Shown one piece after another: positions 1 to 6,301 of a DNA stretch of 9,633 nt. The notes below the pieces were generated by a model. That model saw only the letters and a program-made list of their open reading frames with translations. It ran no database searches and was not told the origin of the DNA. The DNA is taken from assembly GCA_029821415.1 (NCBI GenBank), contig JALGTJ010000071.1, positions 1-9,633 on the forward strand, given 5' to 3'. Source of the DNA: Candidatus Zipacnadia bacterium. GTDB lineage: Bacteria > Armatimonadota > Zipacnadia > Zipacnadales > Zipacnadaceae. Position numbers and translations under genes: made by a program. The number at the start of each line of letters is the position of its first letter. The stretch's first letter is position 1.

Positions 1-734
1 ACGCGCCAGCCGGTCATAGCGTAAGCTTTCGAGAAGCCGCTAAGTACTACTGTCCGCTCTTCCATCCCGGGTAAAGAGGCGAAGCAAGTGTGCACTCCAT
101 CGTAAGTCAGGTGGCCGTAGATCTCATCGGAAATAACCAGCAAATCAGCTTCAGCAGCAACTGCGGCGATCTGAGCAAGTTCCTCCCGACTCATCACTGC
201 ACCGGTCGGATTGTTAGGATAGCTGATGAGCAGCGCAGTGGTCCGATCCGTGACTGCCTCGCGAACACTGGCAGGCTGCAGCTTGAATTGATCTTCAGCC
301 CGAGTCACAACGGTAACCGGTTCTCCTCCTGCGAGGATCACACAGGGCTTGTAAGAAACATAGCAGGGCTCGGGGACGACAACCTGCTCGCCGGGACTGA
401 GTATAGCCCGCATAACTAAGTCCATCGCCTCGCTAACACCGGAGGTGATGAGAATCTGTGAGCCAGGGTCATAATCAACGCCATAGCGCGCGCTAATATC
501 TTCAGCGATAGCTTCGCGCAGCTCCAGCAGCCCGCAGTTGCTGGTATAGGAAGTCCTGCCTTGGCGCAAGCCCCCAACAACCGCGTCACATATCTTCCAG
601 GGGGTGGGAAAGTCCGGCTCGCCTACTCCGAGGCTGATAACATCGTCGCGGCTGGCAACAATGTCAAAAAACTCCCGGATGCCGGAAGCAGGCATACTAT
701 CAACAAGTTGAGATACAAGCCGCCGCTGTGGCAT
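1..734 (-). CDS. Class I/II PLP-dependent aminotransferase, AlaT/AspC-like (C-terminus off the left edge)
   Basis: This is the first 244 residues of a fold-type I aminotransferase that moves amino groups between an amino acid and a 2-oxo acid in the cytoplasm, using pyridoxal phosphate. Visible motifs in order: SLGVGEPDFPTP near residues 34-45, which is the N-terminal substrate region; YPNNPTG at 172-178; DEIYG at 203-207, with the Asp and Tyr that contact the cofactor; and SGFSKAYAMTGWR at 232-244. Lys236 of the last motif should form the Schiff base, and Arg244 matches the cofactor-phosphate Arg. The family is usually near 390 residues, so about 145 are missing off the edge. The ATG at 734 overlaps the stop of the upstream Lrp-type gene (TAATG), and a GGCGGTGA sits just before it, so translation is probably coupled. 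The pairing resembles Bacillus alaR-alaT, which suggests an alanine or related aminotransferase. Substrate cannot be read from the sequence. Confidence 0.93.
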   Translation of the reverse strand, partial: MPQRRLVSQLVDSMPASGIREFFDIVASRDDVISLGVGEPDFPTPWKICDAVVGGLRQGRTSYTSNCGLLELREAIAEDISARYGVDYDPGSQILITSGVSEAMDLVMRAILSPGEQVVVPEPCYVSYKPCVILAGGEPVTVVTRAEDQFKLQPASVREAVTDRTTALLISYPNNPTGAVMSREELAQIAAVAAEADLLVISDEIYGHLTYDGVHTCFASLPGMEERTVVLSGFSKAYAMTGWR

Positions 735-1213
735 TACGGCGTCACCGCCAGGCGGTGATTAGTAGAGTCGTCACCTACGATTTGCCCTTCCATCTTGTAG
801 GTTTTTAGGACAAAAGAAGTAGCCGTGTCGCGCACACCGGGGACCGGCGCCAGCTTCTCGGCGACAAAGCGTGCCACCTCGCGAAAGTCCTCGCCCTCCA
901 CCACCACCATTAAGTCAGCAGTTCCCGACATCAGATATACTGAGTGTACCTCCTCAAAGCGGCTGACATAGCTGGCGACCTCATCGAAGCCACGGCCATG
1001 TTCGGGAGTAGCCTGAACGGCAATGAAAGCGTAGACCTTCTCGGCACCACTATTCTCCCAGTTGATGACGGCACTATAGCGCAGCAAAACTCCCCTATCA
1101 CGGGCCTCCTGGAGTGTCTGTTCAACCTCTTCTGGTGATAGATCCAGGCGCGTGGCAATCTCAGCAGTGGGCAGCGGTCCTTCTTTACTGATAATATTCA
1201 ATATCTCACGCAT
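734..1213 (-). CDS. Lrp/AsnC family transcriptional regulator (AlaR-like)
   Basis: This 159-residue protein has the two-domain Lrp/AsnC layout. A short winged helix-turn-helix lies at about residues 1-50 (TAEIATRLDLSPEEVEQTL region for DNA binding). An alpha/beta RAM effector domain lies at about 58-143 and includes the typical GTADLMV turn at 97-103, which in this family contributes to ligand binding and oligomerisation. Lrp/AsnC proteins form dimers to octamers and respond to amino acids. The ATG at 1213 is preceded by GAGGAG seven bases upstream, which supports this start. Its stop shares one base with the start of the aminotransferase, so the two are co-translated and the regulator probably controls that operon in response to an amino acid. 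It lies 96 bp behind secF on the same strand with no clear terminator between them, so read-through from the secDF promoter is possible. The effector is unknown. Confidence 0.92.
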   Translation of the reverse strand: MREILNIISKEGPLPTAEIATRLDLSPEEVEQTLQEARDRGVLLRYSAVINWENSGAEKVYAFIAVQATPEHGRGFDEVASYVSRFEEVHSVYLMSGTADLMVVVEGEDFREVARFVAEKLAPVPGVRDTATSFVLKTYKMEGQIVGDDSTNHRLAVTP

Positions 1214-1309
1214 TGGCCGTCTCCTCGCGAAGCGTTAATGCAGAGCAGTGAGGAAGTCAATCCGCGCCTATCATTGAGCAGACTCCGACCCGCTTATGGA
1301 CGAACCGGT

Positions 1310-2173
1310 TTAGAAGCGGCGTTTACTACTTCTATCGTCGCGGCGCTTACGACGCTGCCGGCGCGCTGCTCGCTTTTCCTGCTGCGCTTCTTCCCTAGCC
1401 CGCCGAATAGCCTGTTCGCTGCTCTTCTTCTCCGGCTCGCTCTCTTTATCCGTGATTGACTGCGGCACGCTACTCTCTCCCCCGGCGGTAGCGCCAGCGT
1501 AGGCAGGCTGCCGACGGCGCCGCTCGGTGGCGACCCCGCCTCGCTCCCAAAGCACAACCAAGGGGCTGGCAATGAATATGGAAGAGTAGGCGCCACTGGC
1601 AATCCCGACAATCAACGCCAGCGAGAATGCATGGATAGCCGGCCCGCCGAAGAAGAATAGAGCAACTAAGGCAAACAGTGTTGTGGCGGTAGTATTTATC
1701 GAGCGAGTCATCGTTTGCAGCAAGCTGGTGTTGGCAATGTCGGCAAATCGGCCACCCCGGTACAGACGCATATTCTCCCGGATACGATCAAAAATGATCA
1801 CTGAGTCATTAATCGAATAACCAATAATCGTCAGTATAGCGGCCACAAACTCGCTATTCAGCTCAGCCCCCACTAGCGACATCACTCCCAGCGTGATCAG
1901 CACATCATGGATTAACGCCAAAACCCCGGCCACACCGAAGCGAAACTCATAACGAATGGCAATGTAAATCAGGATGAGAACAGCACCGAGGACCAATGCC
2001 AGCAGTGCAGTGTTGCGCAGCCGCTCGCCCACCACTGGCCCCACCAGATCGCGCCCTATAATGTTGACAGCGCCGGCCCGGTCACCGAAAAGCTTCTGAA
2101 GATCTTCAGCTATTTGTGCGGATAAGTAGTTCCGTCTGACCGGAGACCTGTATCTGACATTTGCGCAGTCCAT
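1310..2173 (-). CDS. secF: SecF protein-export protein, C-terminal portion (frameshifted from the N-terminal part)
   Basis: This 287-codon frame carries most of SecF, the membrane partner of SecD that uses the proton gradient to help the Sec translocon release and pull exported proteins. SecF character begins near residue 21 (IAEDLQKLFG). It continues through VGPVVGERL and five hydrophobic spans at roughly 55-72, 80-101, 106-126, 158-176 and 180-206. The SecF signature GYSINDSVIIFDRIREN is at 118-134. The first TM and the GIDFTGG motif lie in a different frame just upstream, and the two frames overlap at 2106-2173. The first ~20 residues of this ORF are out of frame relative to SecF and probably not real. 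The ATG at 2173 lacks a convincing ribosome site. The last ~75 residues are a hydrophilic tail ending in a very basic Arg/Lys-rich run, longer than expected for a SecF terminus. The break may be a sequencing or assembly error or a true mutation. Confidence 0.88.
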   Translation of the reverse strand: MDCANVRYRSPVRRNYLSAQIAEDLQKLFGDRAGAVNIIGRDLVGPVVGERLRNTALLALVLGAVLILIYIAIRYEFRFGVAGVLALIHDVLITLGVMSLVGAELNSEFVAAILTIIGYSINDSVIIFDRIRENMRLYRGGRFADIANTSLLQTMTRSINTTATTLFALVALFFFGGPAIHAFSLALIVGIASGAYSSIFIASPLVVLWERGGVATERRRRQPAYAGATAGGESSVPQSITDKESEPEKKSSEQAIRRAREEAQQEKRAARRQRRKRRDDRSSKRRF

Positions 2174-2408
2174 GCTTCTCGAGCATTGCCCGAGTTTGGG
2201 CTACGACTGAGGCGGCCGGATGCTGCGCGTCCGTCAGCGAACGCTCAAACTCGTACTTCATCAGAGTGCCGCCGGTGAAGTCTATACCGTAGTTCATACC
2301 TTTGCCAACCCAACTGATCAGTCCAGCCCCGATCACAACCAGCGAGATAGTGAACCACAGCTTAGTGCGGCCGATAATGTCGAAATTGCTACGGCGAAAG
2401 AAGTCCAA
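2106..2408 (-). CDS. secF: SecF protein-export protein, N-terminal portion (ends at a premature TGA after a frameshift)
   Basis: This 100-residue frame is the start of SecF. It has TM1 at about residues 17-35, the conserved GIDFTGGT at 41-48, and the start of the periplasmic domain, ending in LLIRTNS before a TGA. Homologous sequence resumes in the other frame at IAEDLQKLFG, so a single net +1 shift near 2114 (around the ACAAAT stretch) would restore one protein of about 365 residues, a usual SecF length. The start is a TTG at 2408, with a strong AGGAGGT nine bases upstream and no in-frame ATG nearby. It follows secD by 44 nt on the same strand, so the two are clearly one transcription unit. 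As written, this product alone could not form the six-span SecF channel partner. Whether the break is biological is undecided. Confidence 0.88.
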   Translation of the reverse strand: MDFFRRSNFDIIGRTKLWFTISLVVIGAGLISWVGKGMNYGIDFTGGTLMKYEFERSLTDAQHPAASVVAQTRAMLEKHGLRKCQIQVSGQTELLIRTNS

Positions 2409-2452
2409 ATCAAGCCGACCTCCTCAGTAAGTACCGGCAATAAATGCCAGAT

Positions 2453-4450
2453 CTATTGCTCAGCACGGGGTTTGACGCCGTAAAGAGCCAAATTCTGTCC
2501 CAGTGAGCTACGTCCCACGATTGTAAGCATCCAACGAGTCACCGTCACCGCGGTGAACAGCGATACACAAATTCCCAAAAACAGGACTACCGCGAAACTC
2601 TTGATAAGGCTGGTACCCAAGAAGTACAGTACTGCCGCCACAATGAGCGTCGTTACATTGGCATCAAGGATCGCGGTCCAGGCGCGGCTGAATCCTGCCT
2701 CGATAGCCGAGCGCATAGTGCGTCCTGACCACAACTCCTCTTTCAGTCGCTCATAGATGATAACGTTGGCATCCACGGCAAAACCGATTGACAGGATCAA
2801 GCCGGCTACTCCTGGCAACGTCAATGTTGCCTTCACAAACACCAACACCGCCAGCATCAAGAGAAGATACAGGATGAGAGCCACTCCGGCTACCATCCCG
2901 GGTAGGCGGTAGAACCCGATCATAAACAGAATTACAAACCCGAAGGCGATACCACCAGCAATCAGGCTGCGGTTGATGGTATCCTGGCCCAGCGTGGCGC
3001 TGACGGTGCGATTCTCGGCGATTTCCAGAGGCACCGGCAGGGCACCAGCATTCAGCAACAGCGCAATGTCACCAGCCTCCTGCGCATCAAAGTTGCCGGT
3101 GATAACCCCACTACCCCCGGTAATAGCAGACTGGATCACGGGAGCCATCTGGCATTGCCCGTCCAGCACGATAGCCATTATCCTGCCTACATTGCGCCGG
3201 GTAAAGTCGCCGAAAGCAATCTGCTTATCATTCTTCAACTCAAAGGCGACTACAAAGTCCATGGCTTGGCCAGGCTGAGGCCGGGCGTTGCTCTTTAGAT
3301 CGGCGCCAGTGAAGGCTTGCTCTGACTCGTGATAGACCTGCTGCCAGGGCACGACTTCGTTGGTAGCCGTGTCCATCCACTGGCTGTAGTCACCTGTTTC
3401 CGCCGCCCCTGCGGGCAGACTGTAGCGCGACGGAATGAGTCGGAATTCCAACAAAGCCGTGCTCTTAAGAATACTCATTACGCGTTGCGGATCCTTGACT
3501 CCCGGTAGCTCGACGATAATCTGGTCGTCACCCTGCTGCTGAATAAGCGGCTCGCGGATCTCACTCATCGCGTACAGACGGCGGCTTACAATGTTCTTGA
3601 CCTTGTCGGCCGTTTGCTTACCAACAAAGACAGTCTCCGGTTTCTTCTCTTCAATCTCCACACCGGGATAGTTGCTACGCAGGAACTGCGCCACTATCTG
3701 CTGGTGCTTCTTAACAGTACTCTCATCATTCGCTCGCGTCTTTACTATCAGTAGGTTGGGTGTCGGTACCTCCACGGTGATCTCATCAGCAGGCACGCCT
3801 TTGCGCACCAGCACAGCCTTGACCTTTTCGCTCAAGCTATCTCGCGTTTCCGTGGGCTGATAGCCGGGGACGTTGCTTGACTCACTCGCGGTAGCGGTCT
3901 GCTGCTTAGATCTCACCAACGGCTTGCCCTCAGGAGAAGCAAATGTCATGGTAGCTTGGGGCAAGCAGCGCAGCACTACATGGGCTCCCCCCTGCAGGTC
4001 CAGTCCCAGTCTGATCTGGAGCTTGGGCGGATAGATAGCCAGCTTGTCAAACGGCTGCCAGAGCGGCTGCCGGCCCGTCGCTGTGGATGACGTTTGCGGC
4101 TGTCCCACTCCTTTGAAGTTTTTCTGCAGGATCTGGGTGACTGCTTGCTTGTCTTTCTGGGCCTCTTCATCAGTGACCGCTGCAGTCTCGACTTCCAGCG
4201 TGGCATTATCCAGCAGAGTCACCGACATAGTGACCACACCGGCATCTTCCAGCAGCTTCTGAATCTGCTTCGCCTTGGCAGAGCGCTCAGCGGCGCTTGA
4301 GACCAACGGCTCAGCAAACGTGTAGCGAAAAGTGCTGTTTACAGCAAATCCGCCTCCCTGCGGAGAACCAATCGGAGCAAAGGCTATTAGGAAACCAACA
4401 ATAAAAAGAACAATAATTGTCGCAATCCAGTATTTGTGCCGGGCTGGCAT
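2453..4450 (-). CDS. secD: SecD protein-export membrane protein
   Basis: SecD works with SecF in the inner membrane to complete Sec-dependent protein export, using proton flow. With the start chosen here it has 665 residues. TM1 is at about 8-25 and LGLDLQGG, the family hallmark, is at 148-155. The large periplasmic P1 region extends to about 500, including VELPGVKDP (313-321) and the LLNAGALPVPLE stretch (475-486). Five C-terminal spans lie at about 503-523, 528-549, 551-567, 600-622 and 626-650. FAVDANVIIYERLKEE at 557-572 holds the conserved TM4 Asp560. It is longer than short Gram-positive SecD proteins. An extended reading from 4639 is open but improbable: it starts upstream of the transcription start predicted from the promoter at 4642-4670, and its extra 63 residues look non-coding. 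The ATG at 4450 has AAGGAG about 14 bases upstream, which is long, and an adjacent AAGG. yajC is not next to it. Confidence 0.96.
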   Translation of the reverse strand: MPARHKYWIATIIVLFIVGFLIAFAPIGSPQGGGFAVNSTFRYTFAEPLVSSAAERSAKAKQIQKLLEDAGVVTMSVTLLDNATLEVETAAVTDEEAQKDKQAVTQILQKNFKGVGQPQTSSTATGRQPLWQPFDKLAIYPPKLQIRLGLDLQGGAHVVLRCLPQATMTFASPEGKPLVRSKQQTATASESSNVPGYQPTETRDSLSEKVKAVLVRKGVPADEITVEVPTPNLLIVKTRANDESTVKKHQQIVAQFLRSNYPGVEIEEKKPETVFVGKQTADKVKNIVSRRLYAMSEIREPLIQQQGDDQIIVELPGVKDPQRVMSILKSTALLEFRLIPSRYSLPAGAAETGDYSQWMDTATNEVVPWQQVYHESEQAFTGADLKSNARPQPGQAMDFVVAFELKNDKQIAFGDFTRRNVGRIMAIVLDGQCQMAPVIQSAITGGSGVITGNFDAQEAGDIALLLNAGALPVPLEIAENRTVSATLGQDTINRSLIAGGIAFGFVILFMIGFYRLPGMVAGVALILYLLLMLAVLVFVKATLTLPGVAGLILSIGFAVDANVIIYERLKEELWSGRTMRSAIEAGFSRAWTAILDANVTTLIVAAVLYFLGTSLIKSFAVVLFLGICVSLFTAVTVTRWMLTIVGRSSLGQNLALYGVKPRAEQ

Positions 4451-4635
4451 CCTTATCTTTGCCTCTCCTTCATTCTGCGGAAAACAGTCACAGGCCGTAC
4501 CCCCAATGTCCCACCCGCCAGTCGTATGATGTAACCGAGGCCGGGATAGCAAACCCGGCCCCAGCCAATCAAACCAGACAGGATTATGACTTCCACGCCA
4601 CACCACAGTGAGCTGCCAAGGATTCAATAGTAAAC
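4451..4635 (-). promoter_or_regulatory. Long 5' leader of secD with a strong hairpin
   Basis: If transcription begins near 4635, as the promoter predicts, secD has an untranslated leader of about 185 nt. Within it, positions 4539-4545 and 4554-4560 form a perfect 7-bp GC stem (GGCCGGG/CCCGGCC) with an 8-nt loop. On the minus-strand transcript the stem extends to nine pairs through a G-U and a G-C (4537-4562). No T-run follows, so it is not an obvious intrinsic terminator. A six-codon mini-ORF (4453-4473, ATG to TAA) ends two bases before the secD ATG and covers its Shine-Dalgarno, but has no ribosome site of its own. I recognised no known riboswitch, T-box or SRP RNA. A regulatory role is inference. 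Confidence 0.45.
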
Positions 4636-4644
4636 TCAACTATT
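4626..4644. repeat. Inverted repeat AATAGT-N7-ACTATT at the secD transcription start
   Basis: AATAGT at 4626-4631 and ACTATT at 4639-4644 form a perfect 6-bp inverted repeat. It is centred on 4635, the predicted start of secD transcription, and overlaps the -10 hexamer. The 19-bp symmetric spacing suits a dimeric repressor. A second perfect palindrome, CTGTACAG at 4651-4658, lies in the promoter spacer. An operator role is inferred from position only. Confidence 0.35.
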
Positions 4645-4670
4645 ATAGGTCTGTACAGTCAAAGTGTCAA
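4642..4670 (-). promoter_or_regulatory. Consensus sigma-70/sigma-A promoter for secD-secF
   Basis: On the minus strand the -35 hexamer is a perfect TTGACA (4665-4670) and the -10 is a perfect TATAAT (4642-4647), with the optimal 17-bp spacer between. Transcription should start near 4635 and run into secD. Exact matches to both boxes with ideal spacing make this a strong housekeeping promoter, unless it is restrained by the palindromes that overlap it. Confidence 0.85.
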
Positions 4671-4691
4671 GCGCCTCGCCAACCAGCCGAC

Positions 4692-4720
4692 TTGACAAAG
4701 CCGACGATTGCAGCTATCGT
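4692..4720 (+). promoter_or_regulatory. Probable sigma-70/sigma-A promoter for the universal-stress-protein operon
   Basis: A perfect -35 TTGACA at 4692-4697 is followed after 17 bp by TATCGT at 4715-4720, which keeps the key T1, A2 and final T of the -10 box. It diverges from the secD promoter, with 21 bp between the two -35 boxes. Predicted transcription starts near 4727, giving a 5' leader of about 90 nt before the GTG at 4818. Confidence 0.55.
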
Positions 4721-4729
4721 TGGTATACA

Positions 4730-4747
4730 CGGGTGGGCCCACACCCG
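4730..4747 (+). promoter_or_regulatory. Hairpin at the 5' end of the usp transcript
   Basis: CGGGTG (4730-4735) pairs perfectly with CACCCG (4742-4747) around a GGCCCA loop. This places a short GC-rich hairpin within a few bases of the predicted transcription start of the usp operon. Such 5'-end stems can protect a transcript from decay. No attenuator partner or T-run was seen. Confidence 0.3.
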
Positions 4748-4817
4748 CAGCCCCGGTAATCGTAGCACAGGGGCCTATTGTTGTCAGGCTTCAAATTGAT
4801 ATATCGGGAGACCACCT

Positions 4818-5639
4818 GTGCCTAAATATACCGTAGCAGTGGCACTATCCAATCCGGCCAATGTGCCCAAACTCATTCATCTCGCTGCACTGATAGCCAT
4901 AGAATACGGCGGCGAGCTGGTGGTTGCCAGCATAGTGCCAGCTCCCGATGAAGATGGGGGGCCGGCCGACGCAGATGTCTTTGACAAGGCTCAGAGCCTG
5001 GTTCAGAGCGCCTGCGAAGCAGCTACGGCTCGCGGGTTGCCGTGTGACAGGCACGTGGTGGTCGGCCAGCATATTCACGAAGGTATTGTCAATGTGGCCG
5101 AAGGCCACCAGGCCAACCTGCTGGTCATGGGAATGTCCGAGTCTCCCTCCTCTCTTCATGAGGCACCTGACACAGAGTTTGACCGCATGGTTGATGCGGT
5201 ATCGGCCCACGCCCCGTGCAACGTGCTGATGGCCAAGTTTCGTGACGGCATGCATTTCGACAACGCGCTGGTCGGGATATCGGACCATATAGATTTTGCG
5301 ATGGCCCAACAAATCATCGTCCCGCTACATCACCAGGCCGGCGTTGAGATCGAGTTCGTAAGTTTCGTAACCTCTAAGCAGCAAGTCGAGCAGACACATA
5401 CACAAGTCAAGCAATCATTGGAAGAGGCTGGCCTTACCGACTGTGGCCGCCTCACAGTGCAGGTCACGCAAGAGACCGCTGATGCCCTCATTGAGGCGAG
5501 CAAGAGCTATGACTTGCTCCTTATCGGCACTCCTCCCTTGTATCAGCTTAAGCACCGTTTACTGGGAACAGTCGCTGAGCAGGTGGTGCACAACGCCTAC
5601 AGCACCACTTTGGTGATGCGACCTGCTGAGGCTGGTTGA
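4818..5639 (+). CDS. Tandem universal stress protein (two UspA domains)
   Basis: This soluble cytoplasmic protein of 273 residues is built from two UspA-type alpha/beta domains, at about 1-141 and 147-269. Both show the terminal beta-strand pattern of the family (LLVMGMSES and CNVLMAKF in the first; YDLLLIGT and TTLVMRP in the second). The usual nucleotide-binding motif G-x2-G-x9-G-S/T is absent from domain 1. In domain 2 it is nearly intact (Gly237, Gly250, Thr251), but the second glycine is replaced by Pro240, so ATP binding is doubtful or altered. Tandem Usp proteins are known to be induced by stress or growth arrest, but their biochemical role is often unclear. The start is GTG, with GGGAG seven bases upstream (4806-4810). 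It heads a run of plus-strand genes, and a 100-bp, very purine-rich gap separates it from the next one. Confidence 0.88.
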   Translation: MPKYTVAVALSNPANVPKLIHLAALIAIEYGGELVVASIVPAPDEDGGPADADVFDKAQSLVQSACEAATARGLPCDRHVVVGQHIHEGIVNVAEGHQANLLVMGMSESPSSLHEAPDTEFDRMVDAVSAHAPCNVLMAKFRDGMHFDNALVGISDHIDFAMAQQIIVPLHHQAGVEIEFVSFVTSKQQVEQTHTQVKQSLEEAGLTDCGRLTVQVTQETADALIEASKSYDLLLIGTPPLYQLKHRLLGTVAEQVVHNAYSTTLVMRPAEAG

Positions 5640-5739
5640 GGTGAGAGAAGTGGAATAATTTGCAGATATTGCAGGTTAGCAGGGAGGAGAGAAGAAGCAA
5701 ACGGAGAACTGGTAGAGGAAGTACCGGTAGGAGGTAGCA

Positions 5740-6252
5740 GTGATCAGCAAACTTGGCAACATGGATGCAGAACAGCCGGAGCCAACCCCAAGGCGCCATC
5801 GCCCGGCCGTGCCTCCACAACTGTATGCGCTGGTAGCCTTGCTTCTTGGTGTTGGTTGTGTCTATCTGGTGTGGTTGCACGGCGAAGATCAGATGGCCAT
5901 CCAGCAGTTGGAACAGCTAATGGAAAAGGCCAATGATGAGCGTGCGCAGCTCAACAAGTCGACCAAGGAGGTTAGAGAAGCCCTTACCGAACTGGCTGAC
6001 CACACGGCTAACGAGGCAGAGCTGCATCGCAAGCAAGGAAACCGCAAGCAGGCACTGGCAGATGTCCAACGCGCCCGGTACTTGCTCAGTCTGGCTATAA
6101 AGCTAACCACGTGCAACTGCCACAAGCACAAGATGAAACCGATTGATGCTAAGCTGACCAAGCTAACACAGAGTCTACACCTAACCAAAGAAGAGGTGGC
6201 GATGCTTGAATCGTCTGGCTCGCCATCAGAAAAAGAGGTACCCCAACCCTAG
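5740..6252 (+). CDS. Single-span membrane protein with cytosolic or periplasmic coiled coil, unknown function
   Basis: I do not recognise this 170-residue protein. It has a short Pro/Arg-rich N-terminus (about 1-27, with RRHR at 18-21), one hydrophobic span at about 28-46, and then a highly charged helical region at about 49-115 whose heptad-like pattern suggests a coiled coil. A CNCHKH cluster at 125-130 could bind a metal or heme, but it is not CXXCH. The tail is polar. Positive charges before the span favour an inside N-terminus, with the coiled coil outside the membrane. The GTG start at 5740 is supported by AGGAGG five bases upstream; the ATG at 5761 is too far from that site. It lies 49 bp before the YjbH-like gene on the same strand, so it probably shares the operon and might act as a membrane anchor or assembly partner for those exported proteins. 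Confidence 0.75.
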   Translation: MISKLGNMDAEQPEPTPRRHRPAVPPQLYALVALLLGVGCVYLVWLHGEDQMAIQQLEQLMEKANDERAQLNKSTKEVREALTELADHTANEAELHRKQGNRKQALADVQRARYLLSLAIKLTTCNCHKHKMKPIDAKLTKLTQSLHLTKEEVAMLESSGSPSEKEVPQP

Positions 6253-6301
6253 CCGGACCAACCTGAAGTGTCCGGCGAGAACAACTCTGGAGGTGAACCC
6301 G

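Noticed and set aside
90..758. Plus-strand open frames opposite the aminotransferase
   Set aside because: The minus strand shows uninterrupted conserved aminotransferase motifs across this stretch; the plus-strand frames are shadows without ribosome sites or family features.
1214..1309. Promoter for the Lrp-type gene (TTGACT with a 17-bp spacer)
   Set aside because: The -35-like TTGACT is followed at the right spacing by TAACGC, a poor -10, so support is too weak to list.
4453..4473. Six-codon mini-ORF ending two bases before the secD ATG
   Set aside because: It lacks a Shine-Dalgarno of its own and overlaps the one for secD; a chance ATG is the simpler reading.
4451..4635. secD leader as a T-box or known riboswitch
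   Set aside because: A GGGTGGGAC-like string is present, but the T-box core sequence, specifier stem and a terminator T-run are missing, and no other known riboswitch core was recognised.
4451..4639. Extended SecD N-terminus of 63 residues beginning at 4639
   Set aside because: It begins upstream of the transcription start predicted from a consensus promoter, has no ribosome site, and would put non-membrane, Trp-rich sequence before a normal SecD TM1.
6206..6301. Upstream start for the first yjbH-like gene
   Set aside because: It overlaps the preceding gene and places 32 hydrophilic residues before a clear signal peptide, whereas the ATG at 6302 has a strong ribosome site.
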